This document shows positions 1 to 12,003 of a stretch of DNA of 64,000 nt, one piece after another. The notes beneath the pieces are model-generated. The model saw nothing but the letters and a program-made list of their open reading frames with translations. It searched no databases and was not told the DNA's origin. Position numbers and translations under genes: made by a program. Source of the DNA: Neckera pumila (taxonomy: Eukaryota > Streptophyta > Bryopsida > Hypnales > Neckeraceae); assembly GCA_963969595.1 (NCBI GenBank), contig OZ018416.1, positions 14,586,065-14,650,064 on the forward strand, read 5' to 3'. Numbering within the stretch: position 1 is the stretch's first letter; each line of letters opens with the position of its first letter.

Positions 1-304
1 TTTTCCACGTCTAAATAAATCCTTAGAACCAATTTCAATTTTTCATTTTTTCAAAAAAGTCATTTTAAAAAAGAAGTTTTTTGAGCTGCTCGGACTGCCC
101 ACCAAATAACAAAAACTACATATCATGCAATAACTTTTTAATTGTGTAGTCAAAAGTTATGAAAATTGTTGGACCTTAAAGCTACTCCTTGGGCACATGT
201 TGTGAGAAATTTCAAAAAAATAAAAAAATAAAATATTGTTTGTAGTGAACTGCCCAAAATAGCTATGTTGCTAAAAGAAACCGGTGTTTGGTCCTCTAAA
301 TCTT
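1..304 (+). mobile_element. TTAA element, type 1b, tail fragment
   Basis: The window opens inside this copy, so the head is missing. The tail shows the diagnostic order of the family: a GTAGTGAACTGCCCAAAAT block at about 245, TATGTTGCTAAAA, then the degenerate terminus GGTCCTCTAAATCTT. The closing TTAA has decayed, so the right border is approximate. Same subtype as the copies at 25975, 49136 and 62872. Confidence 0.6.
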
Positions 305-364
305 ATGTGGCATTCTGAAAAAGATGGAAACATGTTTTGTAAGTTGGGTGTGTCCCGAACTGAC

Positions 365-700
365 AGCCATGGATGGCAGTAAGGTAAGAGGTCCATAAAT
401 CGCTCATCTAAGAGCTGAAGCTGAATTTTGGGGAGGTAAATCTTCTTAAAATATTTTTCAGTAAATTTTCCTTAAAAGGCAAGAGAAATTGGCATCTAAC
501 CCAAATTGTTTCATATTTTTTGAAGCTTTGTAGAGTTAGTTATGAATTCCTGAAGTTGCAGAAAAGTGCATTTTTGTGGGCTCTAAAACCGACCACCTCC
601 TCAAATGCACACCACTTGTACATTGGAAAGTGCAAAATGTACCTCTAGAGCCTGATTGGTTTTAGAGCCCGCTCCATTTTAGAACCTCGTAGCTTAGGTC
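365..700 (-). repeat. GTCCATAAA-end repeat family, copy 1
   Basis: Reverse-oriented copy of a repeat also found at 16430, 26900 and 29765. Shared blocks are TGGAATTGGCATCTAACCCA-like sequence around 490 (reverse complement of GGGTTAGATGCCAATT), the GTACATTG block around 620, and both ends: AAGGTAAGAGGTCCATAAA near 381 and TTAGAGCCCGCTCC near 660. The ends are inverted relative to each other, so this is probably a short non-autonomous DNA transposon. No ORF. Confidence 0.5.
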
Positions 701-1407
701 TCGTCATTTTAAAAAAAATAACTCAATGCATTGCATCTCCCGCCCTGTCCTTGCTCTGCTCCCACCGCTTATAAATGAAAGATAATAGGGAAGACATTGG
801 ATGAGTTGGAAAAGCCTTTGGCAAGATAAGAAGAATGACACCCCCTACAATTCATTCAGCTCAGTTCTGGCCGAGAGAGTGACCAGAAAGCCATGCTCCG
901 TACTTGTTCCTTAAATTTGTCCATATGTTAAAAAAAATAAAAAATGAAAAATAAAAAAAGCCATGTGTCCCCTGTAAGTTCCAGCCAGCTGTGGCTGGGG
1001 TGAGTGTCATGAGTGCGTGATTTTTGATGTTCAGTCCACTTGTAAGAAGAAGGCCTGCACCATCTGCCTGTGCCCCTGCCAGGACGGACCTCCCGTCCTC
1101 CGTCGTCCGTCCCACCCCAACCACTGCCCGGCCGGAAGCCACACTCTCTTTCAGTGTACCAACAAAAGCTCCTTCTTTTCCAATGCACATTAAAAGAACC
1201 TCAAGTACTACAAATCACCTCGCCCAGCCTTTCAGAGTTCATCATCCTTCAAGCTCCCACTCAATGAATTATTATTAACCAAACCAACATGATAGTGATG
1301 ATACTGTTCCGTTTCATTCCTCCTTCATTTGTAAATTTATGAAGTTATTATGTTTTTTTACTTTCTGCTCTCAATGACCTGCCTGCTTTTAAATTCTTTC
1401 ATTACAG

Positions 1408-1818
1408 AACTTGAAGAAAACCCCAGTAGGTCCTCTTCTCCCAACACCAGCCTCCCCGTGGACCAATACATTGAATTAGCCTCCACTACACTACTACTGG
1501 CCATGACCATGATGCACAACCATCATTGCACTCTAGAGGAATATGAATTGCTAGCTAGCTTCATAAGGTGAGGCACTCCAACATATTGTTTAGCATAATT
1601 CAAAATGGAACTGTTGCAAAGTTGGTCCTTTTTGCTTGATACAGAGACATTAGTTGGTCATGGCCTCAATATGCTTGAACTTGTTCAATATAACATACAC
1701 TCCGTTTTATCACTGCAGAACTTCACAAATGATGGATGGATGGATTTGGCACTATATTTCGATAACTTACCCAAAGCTCTTTGCCGCGGATCCAAACACC
1801 ATTTGTCCACTCAAGTGA
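1408..1818 (+). CDS. possible two-exon gene fragment, unknown function
   Basis: Not recognised. A spliced reading looks more protein-like than its surroundings: acceptor TTCTTTCATTACAG ends at 1407, exon 1408-1567, donor AAG/GTGAGG at 1568, intron 1568-1718 with acceptor TTTTATCACTGCAG, exon 1719-1818 ending in TGA. The phase is kept across the junction (AG+A gives Arg). The product is 85 residues from Leu at 1410, including PVDQYIELAS, HCTLEEYELLASFIR and then MMDGWIWHYISITYPKLF. No start codon or upstream exon could be fixed; the GC-rich stretch 1024-1280 could hold one. It may be the 3' end of a gene, a pseudogene remnant or chance. Confidence 0.3.
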
Positions 1819-1956
1819 AGGTCCCTATGCTGGTGGACTGCGTTCCAAGGAGCGTATCTAAGTTGACTTGAAGCCATACCTCGGGCGCCCGTATTCCTAC
1901 ACGTGCTTCGTACCCCAGGCAAGGGATGGAGCAAGCCAACTGCGGGAAATCATTGA

Positions 1957-1982
1957 GCTGGGCTGGGCTGGGCAGGGCTGGA
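1957..1982. repeat. GGGCT short tandem repeat
   Basis: GAGCTGGGCTGGGCTGGGCA is a 5-bp tandem repeat with a few units in a locally GC-rich stretch. Confidence 0.7.
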
Positions 1983-2163
1983 CCGTGTCCGTTGGAGTGT
2001 AGACTTCAACTCCCAACAATATGTGCAACAAAATGCCCGACACTTAGTCGCGCATCCACCTAGCTAGATGCATACTTCATGAGTCGGGTGGCTCAAGGTA
2101 CACTGATTGTCCTTGTATCGGTAGTGAATAGGACATGAATTTATCAAATGGTGCACAATTTGA

Positions 2164-2168
<5 letters not shown>

Positions 2169-2198
<30 letters not shown>
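2169..2198. repeat. (AT)n microsatellite
   Basis: About 14 uninterrupted AT units. They produce the YIYIYIYI run in the reverse reading frame, which is not a gene. Confidence 0.95.
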
Positions 2199-2200
<2 letters not shown>

Positions 2201-2708
2201 CAAGTTTGGCGGAAAATAATTTTCTAAAAATAGATGCTAAAATTTGAAGGAAATCAACTTTTCCAAAAACCAAACAAATTGTATAGTGAAAGAAATAATT
2301 TTGGCAAAAAAGTTATGGCTTTAGCATCAATTGAACCTTACTTTTTAGGAAAATAAATAAATATCTAGCAAAGAGGAACTGACCTTGCCTTACACTTATG
2401 TTGCAGTACTAATGTTCTCCCTTTTTTGGCGTAGTGAGATTAATCTTGCACTCTAAATAACATGGAAATTTAGTGTGGCTTGTCTGAAGAAGAAACAAAG
2501 AGTTCAATTGATTGTTTTCAAACAATTGTAATGATTTGTCCAATTAGAGCATGGGACAATAATTTTAAAACAACACACTATTTCTAAGATATTTTAATTA
2601 CTAAAAGCAAGGCATTTTTGTACCAAAGTGTTGTCACAAAACTTCTAATTTATTTTGCACATACTTTGCACTCCTTGTTTACAACTATTGCCTCTTATAT
2701 TTTAGCTC

Positions 2709-3163
2709 TTAATCCCCGCATGTTCAAAGTCTTAGAATATTTATTTAGGATTTTAGGGAAGTTCCTATGATGTCAAATTTTATTGTATTTTTAAATTCCC
2801 TAGGAAATGACCTAGCAATTAGGGAATATTATTTTTATATTTTTAGCACTGAAGAGCAAAAATTATGCCTACCTAAGTACATGGGCAATAGGAAAAAGAA
2901 AAAAGAAAAAAAATTATTTAAATTTTTCCTTCTAATAGTGTGTATTTATATCTACAAGGAAAGCTTTAATTTGCTTCATTGGATTGGTGATGTAAAATTT
3001 ATGAAGAGTCTTGTTTAGGGGGTAGTCATAGCATCTTCCCTAAAAAAAGGGATGAAAAAAAATTGTTTTCAAAACACATGCATAGAACGCAAATTACTTG
3101 CTACAACAATCTCAATCAGTTAGAATTGACATGTTTTAAATCCATTTCAAAGCTAGCAACAAT
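2709..3163 (-). mobile_element. old TTAA element, type 2, fragment
   Basis: A decayed reverse copy: TTAATCCCC at 2709, GCAAAAATTATGCC near 2859, GGAAAGCTTTAATTTGCTTC near 2959 and a TTAGGGGGTAGTCATAGCATC block near 3015 line up with the same blocks in the copy at 9453. It ends abruptly where the copy at 3164 begins, which suggests the later copy inserted into it. Confidence 0.45.
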
Positions 3164-4082
3164 TTAACCCCTAGAGATTCATGACCATATTTTATCGAAA
3201 TAGCACTTTGAAATTGCCATTTTTAGTGCAGAGAGCTACAATGGAAAAAAAAATAGTATATCCAGTTGTAGGATCCTGCATTAGATTTGTATGATAATAT
3301 GTGGAAAAATTTCAAAACTTTGATTGTGTAGATTATAATGTACTAGTGTTCTAAGAAGAAGGAAAAAATAACTGAACCTCACAAACCTAGGTTCTTAGAC
3401 TTTGATTTCTCTTAATTTAAACATTTTGCACTACAAAGTTTTGAAGTCTAAACCTCCACGGTGGATTATCAAGTTGAGAATTTAAAAAATCTTGTATATC
3501 AAAAAACAAGTTGATTTTCACCCTTGAAAAAATTACTAAGGAAATGAAAATACAAAAAAGGAAAAATTAAATCTCAAGGTGAAGCATTTTTAAAATGGAA
3601 GTGAAACATGTCAATCCTCATGGTGAGCTTTTTGCACCAACAAATTTACCCATAATGGAACTTAGTTTTTGTATTAAAAAATTGTGGAAATTGAACTCTA
3701 AAAAAGTCATAAACGATCATTTTTAAGAAAATGCTTTGATTGCTTACAAAATAAGAAATTTCATAATTTTCACGTGCCTAATCCAAATTGAATCAATAAA
3801 AGCTTTGCAAGTAGGCATGAATATAATTTGTAAGTGAAAAAATAATAATTAATTTTGAATTTTGAATAATTTTTGTTGACTGGAATCAATAATTTTGAGC
3901 TTAGGAGGGCATAATTTTTTTTCCAAGGTAGTGATTGAAATTCAAATTGTATTCCTAGAAAATAATTACATTCTCTTACCTCCAAAATAAGTTTCAAAAA
4001 AATATTGTAGAACTTGACACCATAAGAACTTGCCAGATTTTTTTTAGAATCCATTCCAAGATTTTTAACCTTTAGGGATTCC
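3164..4082 (+). mobile_element. TTAA element, type 2, full-length, decayed end
   Basis: Starts TTAACCCCTAGAGATTCATGACC and has the internal GTAGGATCCTGCATTAGA and ATATGTGGAAAAATTTC block at 3270-3330. The tail ACTTGCCAGA...CCTTTAGGGATT ends at 4080, with TTAA decayed to TTCC. The length of 919 bp is the family norm. A second, truncated copy in opposite orientation follows directly, so the pair mimics one long fold-back element. Confidence 0.65.
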
Positions 4083-4483
4083 TTTTATCTTGTAATTACA
4101 CGATCTAAAAACTCACAATCTTTTTAATATTGAAAATAATCATTTTTTACCTTAAATTTTTTCCCCTAGATATTCAATTGAACTCCCACCGTGAAGATTG
4201 AACCTCAAAGCTCTCTAGTGAAAAAGAATTTAGTGAAAGGTAATCAAAGTCTAAAAACCTAGTAAAATAAGATGCAAAAACATCTGTCTTTTCACTTTGA
4301 GTACTGATGTCTTACAATCCATATAGTCAAAATTTATAAACAAAATTCTACATATTCTCATACAAGTCTAGTATAAGATTCTGTAGTTGAATATGCAAAA
4401 GGAAAAGGAAAAGCATCGCTTCTAGAAATGGTAGTTTTGAAATGGTTTGTAGTGAAACATAGTCATGAACCTTTATGGATTAA
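4083..4483 (-). mobile_element. TTAA element, head half, reverse
   Basis: Read in reverse from 4483: TTAATCCATAAAGGTTCATGAC, CATTTCAAAACTACCATTTC, then the GAATCTTATACTAGACTTG block and ATGGATTGTAAGACAT. The tail half is missing at the junction with the previous copy. Confidence 0.6.
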
Positions 4484-6822
4484 ACATTAGGATCTCTCTA
4501 TTTATTAGATTTTATAAATCCAATTTTCATATATAAAGGATTCATATGATAAATTCTTTTGAAAAAGTTAATTAAAAAATCTCAAAAGAGGTGCGTTATT
4601 TGACACCATTTTTCCTAATAAAGTCAAAACCAAATCAAATTCAATCTAAGTTTAGAAATTTATTTTAAAATGGTGTTAATTTAGTTGTTAATCATCAAAT
4701 TCCAACATCCTCAATATAAGACTAGGATTGAACTACTCTATTACAAAATGGTCTATTTACAATTAAAATGAAGTTTAAACCATAATATGTGTAAGAACCA
4801 ATACTTTGACTAATATTCTTTCACAAATTTTCTTATAAACTTATGACTAAATGTTGTTAAAATCAATTGTAAATTCATGCTAAAATGTAGACAAACAACT
4901 TATATGAGGAATTTTTACCAGTTAGCATTGAATAGTGATGTTTAAGAAATGTTATAGCATGTCCATTGTATCTTTCAAAACTATGAATTAATCTTTATGT
5001 TAGGTTGAAAATCAAACTTGGGAATAAGGATTGAATTTATTTTATTAAGGTAGTGTAAATTCCAATCTTCATTGGAAAAATGTAGCTATTTATATCCAAA
5101 ATTATAAACAAAACACTCTTTATTCATCGAAGCTTCTGAATATGAATTTAAATGTAATGGTAAAATTTTGCTTTGAAATTTTGTTTGAGTTATTTATAGA
5201 GATTTAAAATATAAAGTATAAAAAATATTTTGAAAAATATTCCAATCAACAAAATATCCCCACATACAAATTGTTTTTGAGAATATTACCATTAGAAGCA
5301 CAACATAAACTAAAGAAAATAAAATCTAGATATTTACATATGAATGATTGAAATGCCCATAAATTTCTCTATTACAAAGTCAGTGCTCCAAAATTTATTG
5401 TCATTACTTGAAAATCTTGCATATTTGTTGAAGAAACAATAAACTTCAACAAATCTTGAATTAGCTGCTTATTTTGCAATGCAATGGATTTGATTTAGGA
5501 TATTATGGTGGTCAAATGTTCAAATATAGAAAATTGGGACATTATTTTAATGCAATTTGTAATGTATTTTTAATGATAACCCTAGAGTTAGACGGATTAA
5601 AGTATAGGTTAGGATAGTTGGATTAGCATAAAAATAAGTCTTGAGCACAAGAAACTCTACATTTAGGAAAATCAATTGTTGTCTTTAAATATTCTAATAT
5701 ATTTCAATCCACATGTTTCAATTCTAACAACTTTGGTGATGACACTTAGATAAAATCACTCCAATCTAAAAATACATTAAGGATCATCTATAGACAATTG
5801 GTTACTGAATTTGTACATTTGACATTTCTATTGTTAGGTAAGTTGTAATTTGCTTGTTATATACCAATTGGAAATTTGGAAATTTGCCTCCTTCCTACAA
5901 TTCGATAGGTAAAATAAGGAAGACTTTGTAAGAGTGAAACCTTTTTAAAAAAAATTCTAAATTCTACAAACAATTAATTATAAAAGAGTCTTAGAAACAT
6001 TTATTTTTAAATGTACTTGAAAATTGAAATGTAATGGTACTTGAATTAGAAGAAGCTGAAGCATTATAAAGGATCTAAAAGGGACAAATTTAAAAAACAA
6101 TAATTATTCCTAAGTTTGATTGTACCTAGAAGATAATTATACCCATCAAAATCAATTTATTTTCAAGGCAGTTATCTCAAATGTCCTTGCCCATTGATTA
6201 TCAATAGTTTGAGCGTTGTTTCATTATTCTTTAGTAAATTACTATATAGATCCTCCAAACCTAAGTCTCTAATGAGATCAATCATTTGAGTTATAGAGTA
6301 AGAAATAGTAATGTTGAACAATGAAAATCTAACAATCAGTAAAGGTATAAATTTGAGGCCATATTAAATTTAAATAGCAAATAAAGATCCAAAGAATAGG
6401 TCTTAATTTGTCCTCTATTATAGAATTAAGGCTATTTTTAGCTATATGTGCAAAAAATACTAATTATATCTCTATTTGTGAACATAAGGAAGGTGAATGT
6501 TAGATGCATACATTAGGAGGAAAGTTGAATCCTCAAAAGAATGTGATTTTGAAAGGAATGTGATTTTGAGAGTTAGTTTTTGCGTAATGTTGTGCACTAT
6601 GTCAATTTGAGAATTGACCACATTAATTTGAAAGTTGACAATTGAATCTACAAGGATTATTTTTTGTCATTGATCCCACGTTCTATTAATGAATTCCATT
6701 GATGTCCTCATGACATGTCATCAGTGGCACTCCATGTCATTCTACATTGCAATAAAAGAGAAGTAGCCTAATGGAGGGCTCAATAAACTTCTAATGAGTG
6801 CATAATGACTTGGATTGGCAAT
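4484..6822. other. AT-rich stretch, nothing recognised
   Basis: No ORF above background, no RNA gene and no terminal repeats that I can support. Sequence is about 70-75% A+T with short imperfect A/T runs. Confidence 0.5.
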
Positions 6823-7231
6823 TTAACCCCTAAAGGTCCAAAGCCTTTTTTTTTTTTTGCAAGAATATGCTCTAATTGCACAAAAAACAAGATTGTCCAT
6901 AAGTTTTTCATAAAAGTCCATATGAAATGAATAAAAGATTTTTAGATGGACAAAAATATAATCTATAAGAGAAAAAAAATTTAAAATTTTCCAATTTTCC
7001 AATTTTCCAATTTTTTTTTGCTGCCCCTTCATCCCTATTTTGAGCTTATTTGGGCATAACTTTTGTTCCCAAGCACCGATTGAGAAAACAATAATATTCC
7101 CACAAAGCTTAGCAATTTTTCTATCTTCCAAAAAAATTTCAAAAGATCAGGACAAAAGTTTAGCTTGTAGGTACCTGCCCGAAATCCCATTTATCCCCCA
7201 AAGGGACAATGGGCCTTTAGAGAGGGGTTAA
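6823..7231 (+). mobile_element. TTAA element, type 2, internally deleted (409 bp)
   Basis: Both ends are intact (TTAACCCCTAAAGGTCC and GGCCTTTAGAGAGGGGTTAA, the latter with 3-4 extra bases). The head jumps after about 60 bp into the second half of the element (AAGATTGTCCATAAG), so the middle is deleted. The tail keeps GTAGGTACCTGCCCGAAAT. This is a clean example of an internal-deletion derivative. Confidence 0.8.
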
Positions 7232-8460
7232 AGAGCAAATTGGGAATGCCACAATGGCGACTCATAGCTCTTTGGCCACCCATCCAAGCTTTGATTGGGA
7301 AGCTTCCTATAAGAACTTTGGTGAACCATACCCTGACAAGTATATTATATGGAATGATAGTAACACAAGGGGATAGGATGTTTCCAAATGTCATTGATAC
7401 GAGGGTCAAATTTAAGTGTTCGAGGCTTGAGTGTCAAACCACCGCTTCAAAGTCCAAATTGATTCATTCATCTTGACCTTGGACCCCAAGTTCTTCTTCT
7501 CCTTATTGTCGTTCATCCAATTTTGTTTTGAGAATATTCTTCTAGAAAATTTAGTCCTCGCTTTCAATTCATCAGTGCATGGGAGTCCGTCATTTCGTTT
7601 CATGCACTGATAACCAGTACGTGAAATTTGAACTTGCCTCTTCCCCCTCACCAAGGCCGGCACAGCCACTGAACTTTTGAATCCCCTCTCCAAAGTGAGG
7701 GTCCCCACCAAATCCCAGCCCACCATTGCCGTGTGCCCCATCTCCTCCCTCCCCCTTTCCAAGGCCTGTCTCCCTCCCTCATTTTCTTATATTCCCAAAG
7801 TTGATAATCCTTTTTCAAAATTAGTAATAGGGAATCTAGGGTCTCCCCTTTTTCCTCAATTTCCTGTTGCCCAATGCTCCCATTTCTGGAACTGTTCACT
7901 CCTAAAATCTATCGTCCCAATATCCATATTCCAGGGGGTAGGAAACCGGCAGGAAGTAGAGGTAGGAAGGCAGGTGACCTATCGATACTGTACAGTACTC
8001 TACTCGCCGCTTCTCTTTTTCCTTTTCTTTTCTCTTTTTGCCCTTTTTCTTTTTCTTTTTGCTATTGGGGAAAATGGGAAATTTGGAAATTGGAATTCCC
8101 CTGTAGCCCAAAAAAACACTGTATTGTACAGTAGTACCCTTACAACAGCAGAGAATCTCTGTCCTGTACAGTACAAAGAAAGAGTAACCAAAGGAACCAG
8201 GTGCTAAACCACAGCATGCCCATTCAGAACTGAACCTTTTATTATTTTTTTTTGAAATTTTTTCTAAGAATAAAGGCCCCAGGAGGAAGAGCTGATGAAC
8301 TTGTCTGAACTCCACTCATTTGGTTTGAATCCATGGGAGGAGAGGAAAGAGGAAACGGAGGGGCACATGCAAGGGGTCCGTATGTATAATTAGTCTCTAG
8401 TAGGGTCTGTTCTAAGCTAATCCCTTGGCCAAACGGGGGCTTATCAAAAATCAACTACCA
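7232..8460. other. mixed-composition unique stretch, no gene supported
   Basis: Less AT-rich than its flanks, with CT-rich tracts at 7620-7780 and 8010-8060. Overlapping short ORFs lie in both strands but none shows a domain or a splice pattern. An 11-bp perfect inverted repeat ATCAGTGCATG lies at 7571-7581 / 7601-7611. TACTGTACAGTA-type palindromes occur near 7987, 8120 and 8163. Confidence 0.4.
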
Positions 8461-9452
8461 CCAATGCCCTTGATTAGGGGGTAGTTATCTAGGAGCCGAG
8501 CCCTAACGCAATGATGCCAAAGTCACCATAGTTGCTAAAATCTGGACGCATCTGGGTCCATGCTGGTGCTGGAAACTTGAAAAATCCGGAATTATGCTCA
8601 AATCTGGACCGCTTGCTTTTCTATAAAGGAGTGAACAGTCAACTGCTAAGTATAAATATAACTGCTGAAGCAAAATGAACCAACATAGGGGCGGAATTAT
8701 AAGTTAGGTGTACCTAAAAGTAACACTTGTTCAAGATTTGCAGATCTTTGAGGGTAGCTACATAATAAAATGATGTACATTTGTTAGGAAATGGTTTGTA
8801 TTTTTTCAAGCTAACATGAGTATAATACAAATTTGTGGAAACAACCGTGTAGATGTATTTACTGTGGACAATAGACTAATACATAAGTGGTCATGGAAAC
8901 ACTCAAAAACAACAAATCGTAAGCTTGTATCAACACAGGAGATTGGCCAATGCAAAACCCTCGTGATCATGACAACATCCTGTAACCCCACTTGTATGCT
9001 TGGTGTTCAACTATGCTTGAATTAGGTCGCTTTTTAGATGTTACTAATCTACCCATGTTACTTTTAGGTATGTCTACCTCAGCAGAGAAGTCACAAGGTG
9101 ATTCCGGAGGTAACAAGGAGCTAGTTTCCAAGTGGACCAAGCTAGTTTTCCTCCAAGTTATAGTAAGGGAGGAGTACCCAATATGCAACTTTTTCTCATT
9201 CTATGGTCTCCTAAAATGAAATTCTACTTTTTCATAATGAAGTTGATAGCGACTTCAAGGAGAATCCTTTCAAAAGAATTTCGAAAGTTGATGTCATCTA
9301 TGTTTAGTTAGTGTTGTGTAGATTATAGTAGTTCATGTCATTCGTACTTTGATTCTTGGTTTATATTATTAACCTCTAAAGATCCATGTCTCAAGAACTG
9401 ACAAAATACTCATAAAACTACCAAAAATCGACATTCTTTAAAAAGAGGGCTA

Positions 9453-10382
9453 TTAACCCCTGAAAGCCCATTGTCCCTTTGGAGACAAACGGGATTTTGG
9501 GCAGGTACCTACGGGTTGAATTTTTGTTGTGATTTTGTTGAGACTTTTTTTGAAGATAGAAAAAACTGCTAAGCTTTGTGGGAATATTATTCTTTTTTTC
9601 AATCGGTGCCCGAGAAAAAAATTATGCCCAAACAAGTTCAAAGTAGCCTTCAAGAGGCAGCAAAAAAAATTTGCAATTTTTATTTTTTTATTTTTTATTT
9701 ATTTTTCCTTATAGACTATATTTTGTCTATTTGGAAAGCTTTGATTCATTTCATTTGGATTTGTTATGAGAAATTTATGGAGAATCTTGTTTTGGGGGCA
9801 CTTAGAGCATCTTCTTGAAAAAAATAACTTGTAGGATTCATTTCTGAATGTAATTTTTACAATTTAAAATAAAAAAGTTCCACAAGGTTTAGTTTTTTTG
9901 CTAGAACAATCTCACCACTGGGATTAGTGCTTTTTAATTCCATATAAAAGATATTAATATTTTAGATTTACCTTCTATCTCGTACCTACTTCTACTTAAC
10001 AATTTTCTTAGTAATGAAAATTAAGTTTTTTTTGGATTTTCTTTTTTTTCCTAGATTCTCAACTCAATTCTCTACTATAAAGATCAAAAGCTCAAAACTT
10101 TGTAGTGCAAAACATTTAAGTTAAAAATGTTCAAAGTCATAAAATCTAGTCCCGCAATGTGCTGAAAAACTTGTTTTTTTCACTTTAAATGCAAATATCT
10201 TGTAATCTATGCGGTCAAAAATTATGAAATTTCTTACACAGATTTTCATACTAGTTATGTATAAGATCCTATGCTTAGATGTGCCAAAAAAACATTTTTT
10301 AATTTTTTTTACTCTTTGTTATAAAAATGGCAATTTTGGGTGTTTTTTGGTAGAAAAAAGGGCTTGGTCCTTTTCAGGCTAA
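9453..10382 (-). mobile_element. TTAA element, type 2, full-length
   Basis: Starts with the tail, TTAACCCCTGAAAGCCCATTG, followed by GGGATTTTGGGCAGGTACCTACGGG, and ends at the head GGTCCTTTTCAGGCTAA, where two mutations hit the inverted repeat. Length 930 bp. The 80-aa and 66-aa ORFs here are incidental open frames in the element. Confidence 0.75.
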
Positions 10383-11082
10383 TCAATTTTCATTCATTTT
10401 TTAGAATTTGTAACTAAAAGATCTTATTCTTGACTATTGTGAGGATCACATATACAAAATTTGGGGTTTCGGAAGATAACTTGTGTGTGTGAACAAAGCT
10501 TGCAGTGGAGCAAAATATTTTTTCCAAAATTGCCCAAAATTTTGACAATGGATCTTTGTCGGACTTTTGAGGCCTGTAGCTCAAATTCTCTTTGCAATAA
10601 AGATTTAGGGACTCAAGATTTGAATAAGGCCTCAAGTTAGGAAGGAGGATGCCGACTTTCAAAGTAAAATGATGTTGCACTCTTCCAATCCGAACTGGGG
10701 ACCAAACCCCAAAAAATCACCTTTTTCCAACCCTTTTCCAATTATTGGATCTTCGTAAAAAATTAGATTCCTTAGAAGTTTGTTTGTTTCCCTAATCTCA
10801 CCCAAAAAATGAGGAAAATATACAAATTTTGATACTTCATTTTAAATTAAAATAATGCCCAAAATTTCTCAAGACCAATTTTGACTTGCACGGAGTTTAG
10901 AGGTTCATTTTAATTTAGGATTCCAATTTCATTTTATTTGAAGGTGCATTTGTTTGTTAATCCTAATTGCCTTAGAAGTATGATAAGTGAAGTTAAAATA
11001 AAATAAAAATAAAGGAATACAGAACAATAACTTTAGTCAATTTCTAAAATTAGACCCTTTTCAAACATCTCCCACTCATCTA

Positions 11083-12003
11083 TTAACCCCTAAAGTCCCA
11101 AGGCCATTTTTTTGTCAAAAACCACTCAAAATTGTCATTTTGGCTGCGTTCACCCAAGAACAAAAAAAAAAAACATTTTTTTAGAATCTAACCATAGGAT
11201 CTTGTACTTCACTTGTCAAAGATCATGTGGTAAAAATTTCATGAAGTTTGACCGTATAGATTGGAAGATATTTGCATTCAAAGTTGAAAAAGAAATTTTT
11301 TTTGAACATTGACCTGCAATTTTAGATGACTTTGACCGTCATTTATGGAAATTTTTGCACTATAGACTTTGAATTAAAAAAAATTTATGTTGAATATGTA
11401 AGTTGAAAGTCTACAAAAAAAAATTCAAAAAACACACACTTGATTTTCATTCTTTCAAAAATTGTTAAGTAGAAATAAGTCCAAGATTGAAAATCATTAA
11501 TAGCTCTTAGATGGGATTGAAATTCAATAATCCCAATGGTGAGGTTGTTTTAGCAAGCAAGAAAACACAACATTTTAAAAAAAAATTGTAAAAAATTGTG
11601 AAAATTGCATTTAGAAATGAATCCTACAAGTTATTTCTTCAAAAAGATTCTTAGATTGCCCGAAAACAAGATTGTCTATAACTTGCTCATTATTAGTCCA
11701 AATAAAATGAATCATTGCTTCACATGTAGACAAAAATATAAAGTTTCAAAAAAAACACTATTAAGTTTATTTTTACTTTTTGCAAAAATATTTGTGCTGC
11801 CCACCGAGTTCAGTTTGAGGCATTTTGTGGTATAACTTTTGCTCCCGGGCACCAATTGAAATAAAAAGTATATTCCCACAAAGCTAATTAGTTTTTCTAT
11901 CTTATGGAAAAGTTTCAAAATGTTTCACTAAAGATTGAGCCCATAGACACCTATCCGAAATCTGATTTGTCCCATGAGGAGACAATGGGACTTTAGGGGT
12001 TAA
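11083..12003 (+). mobile_element. TTAA element, type 2, full-length
   Basis: Perfect TTAACCCCTAAAG / CTTTAGGGGTTAA ends, 921 bp. Head TCCCAAGGCCATTT and GGCTGCGTTCACCC. The internal block TAGGATCTTGTACTTCACTTG lies at 11195-11220. Closest relative is the copy at 12978, with which it shares nearly every block in the same order; by eye I put identity near 90%. Confidence 0.88.

Noticed and set aside
861..1190. 109-codon reverse ORF as a gene
   Set aside because: Its C-terminal third is translated from an A/T homopolymer-rich run; a forward ORF overlaps it; no domain.
7902..8315. 137-codon reverse ORF as a gene
   Set aside because: Crosses CT/GA-rich low-complexity sequence (Lys/Glu runs), no domain, opposite ORFs of similar length.
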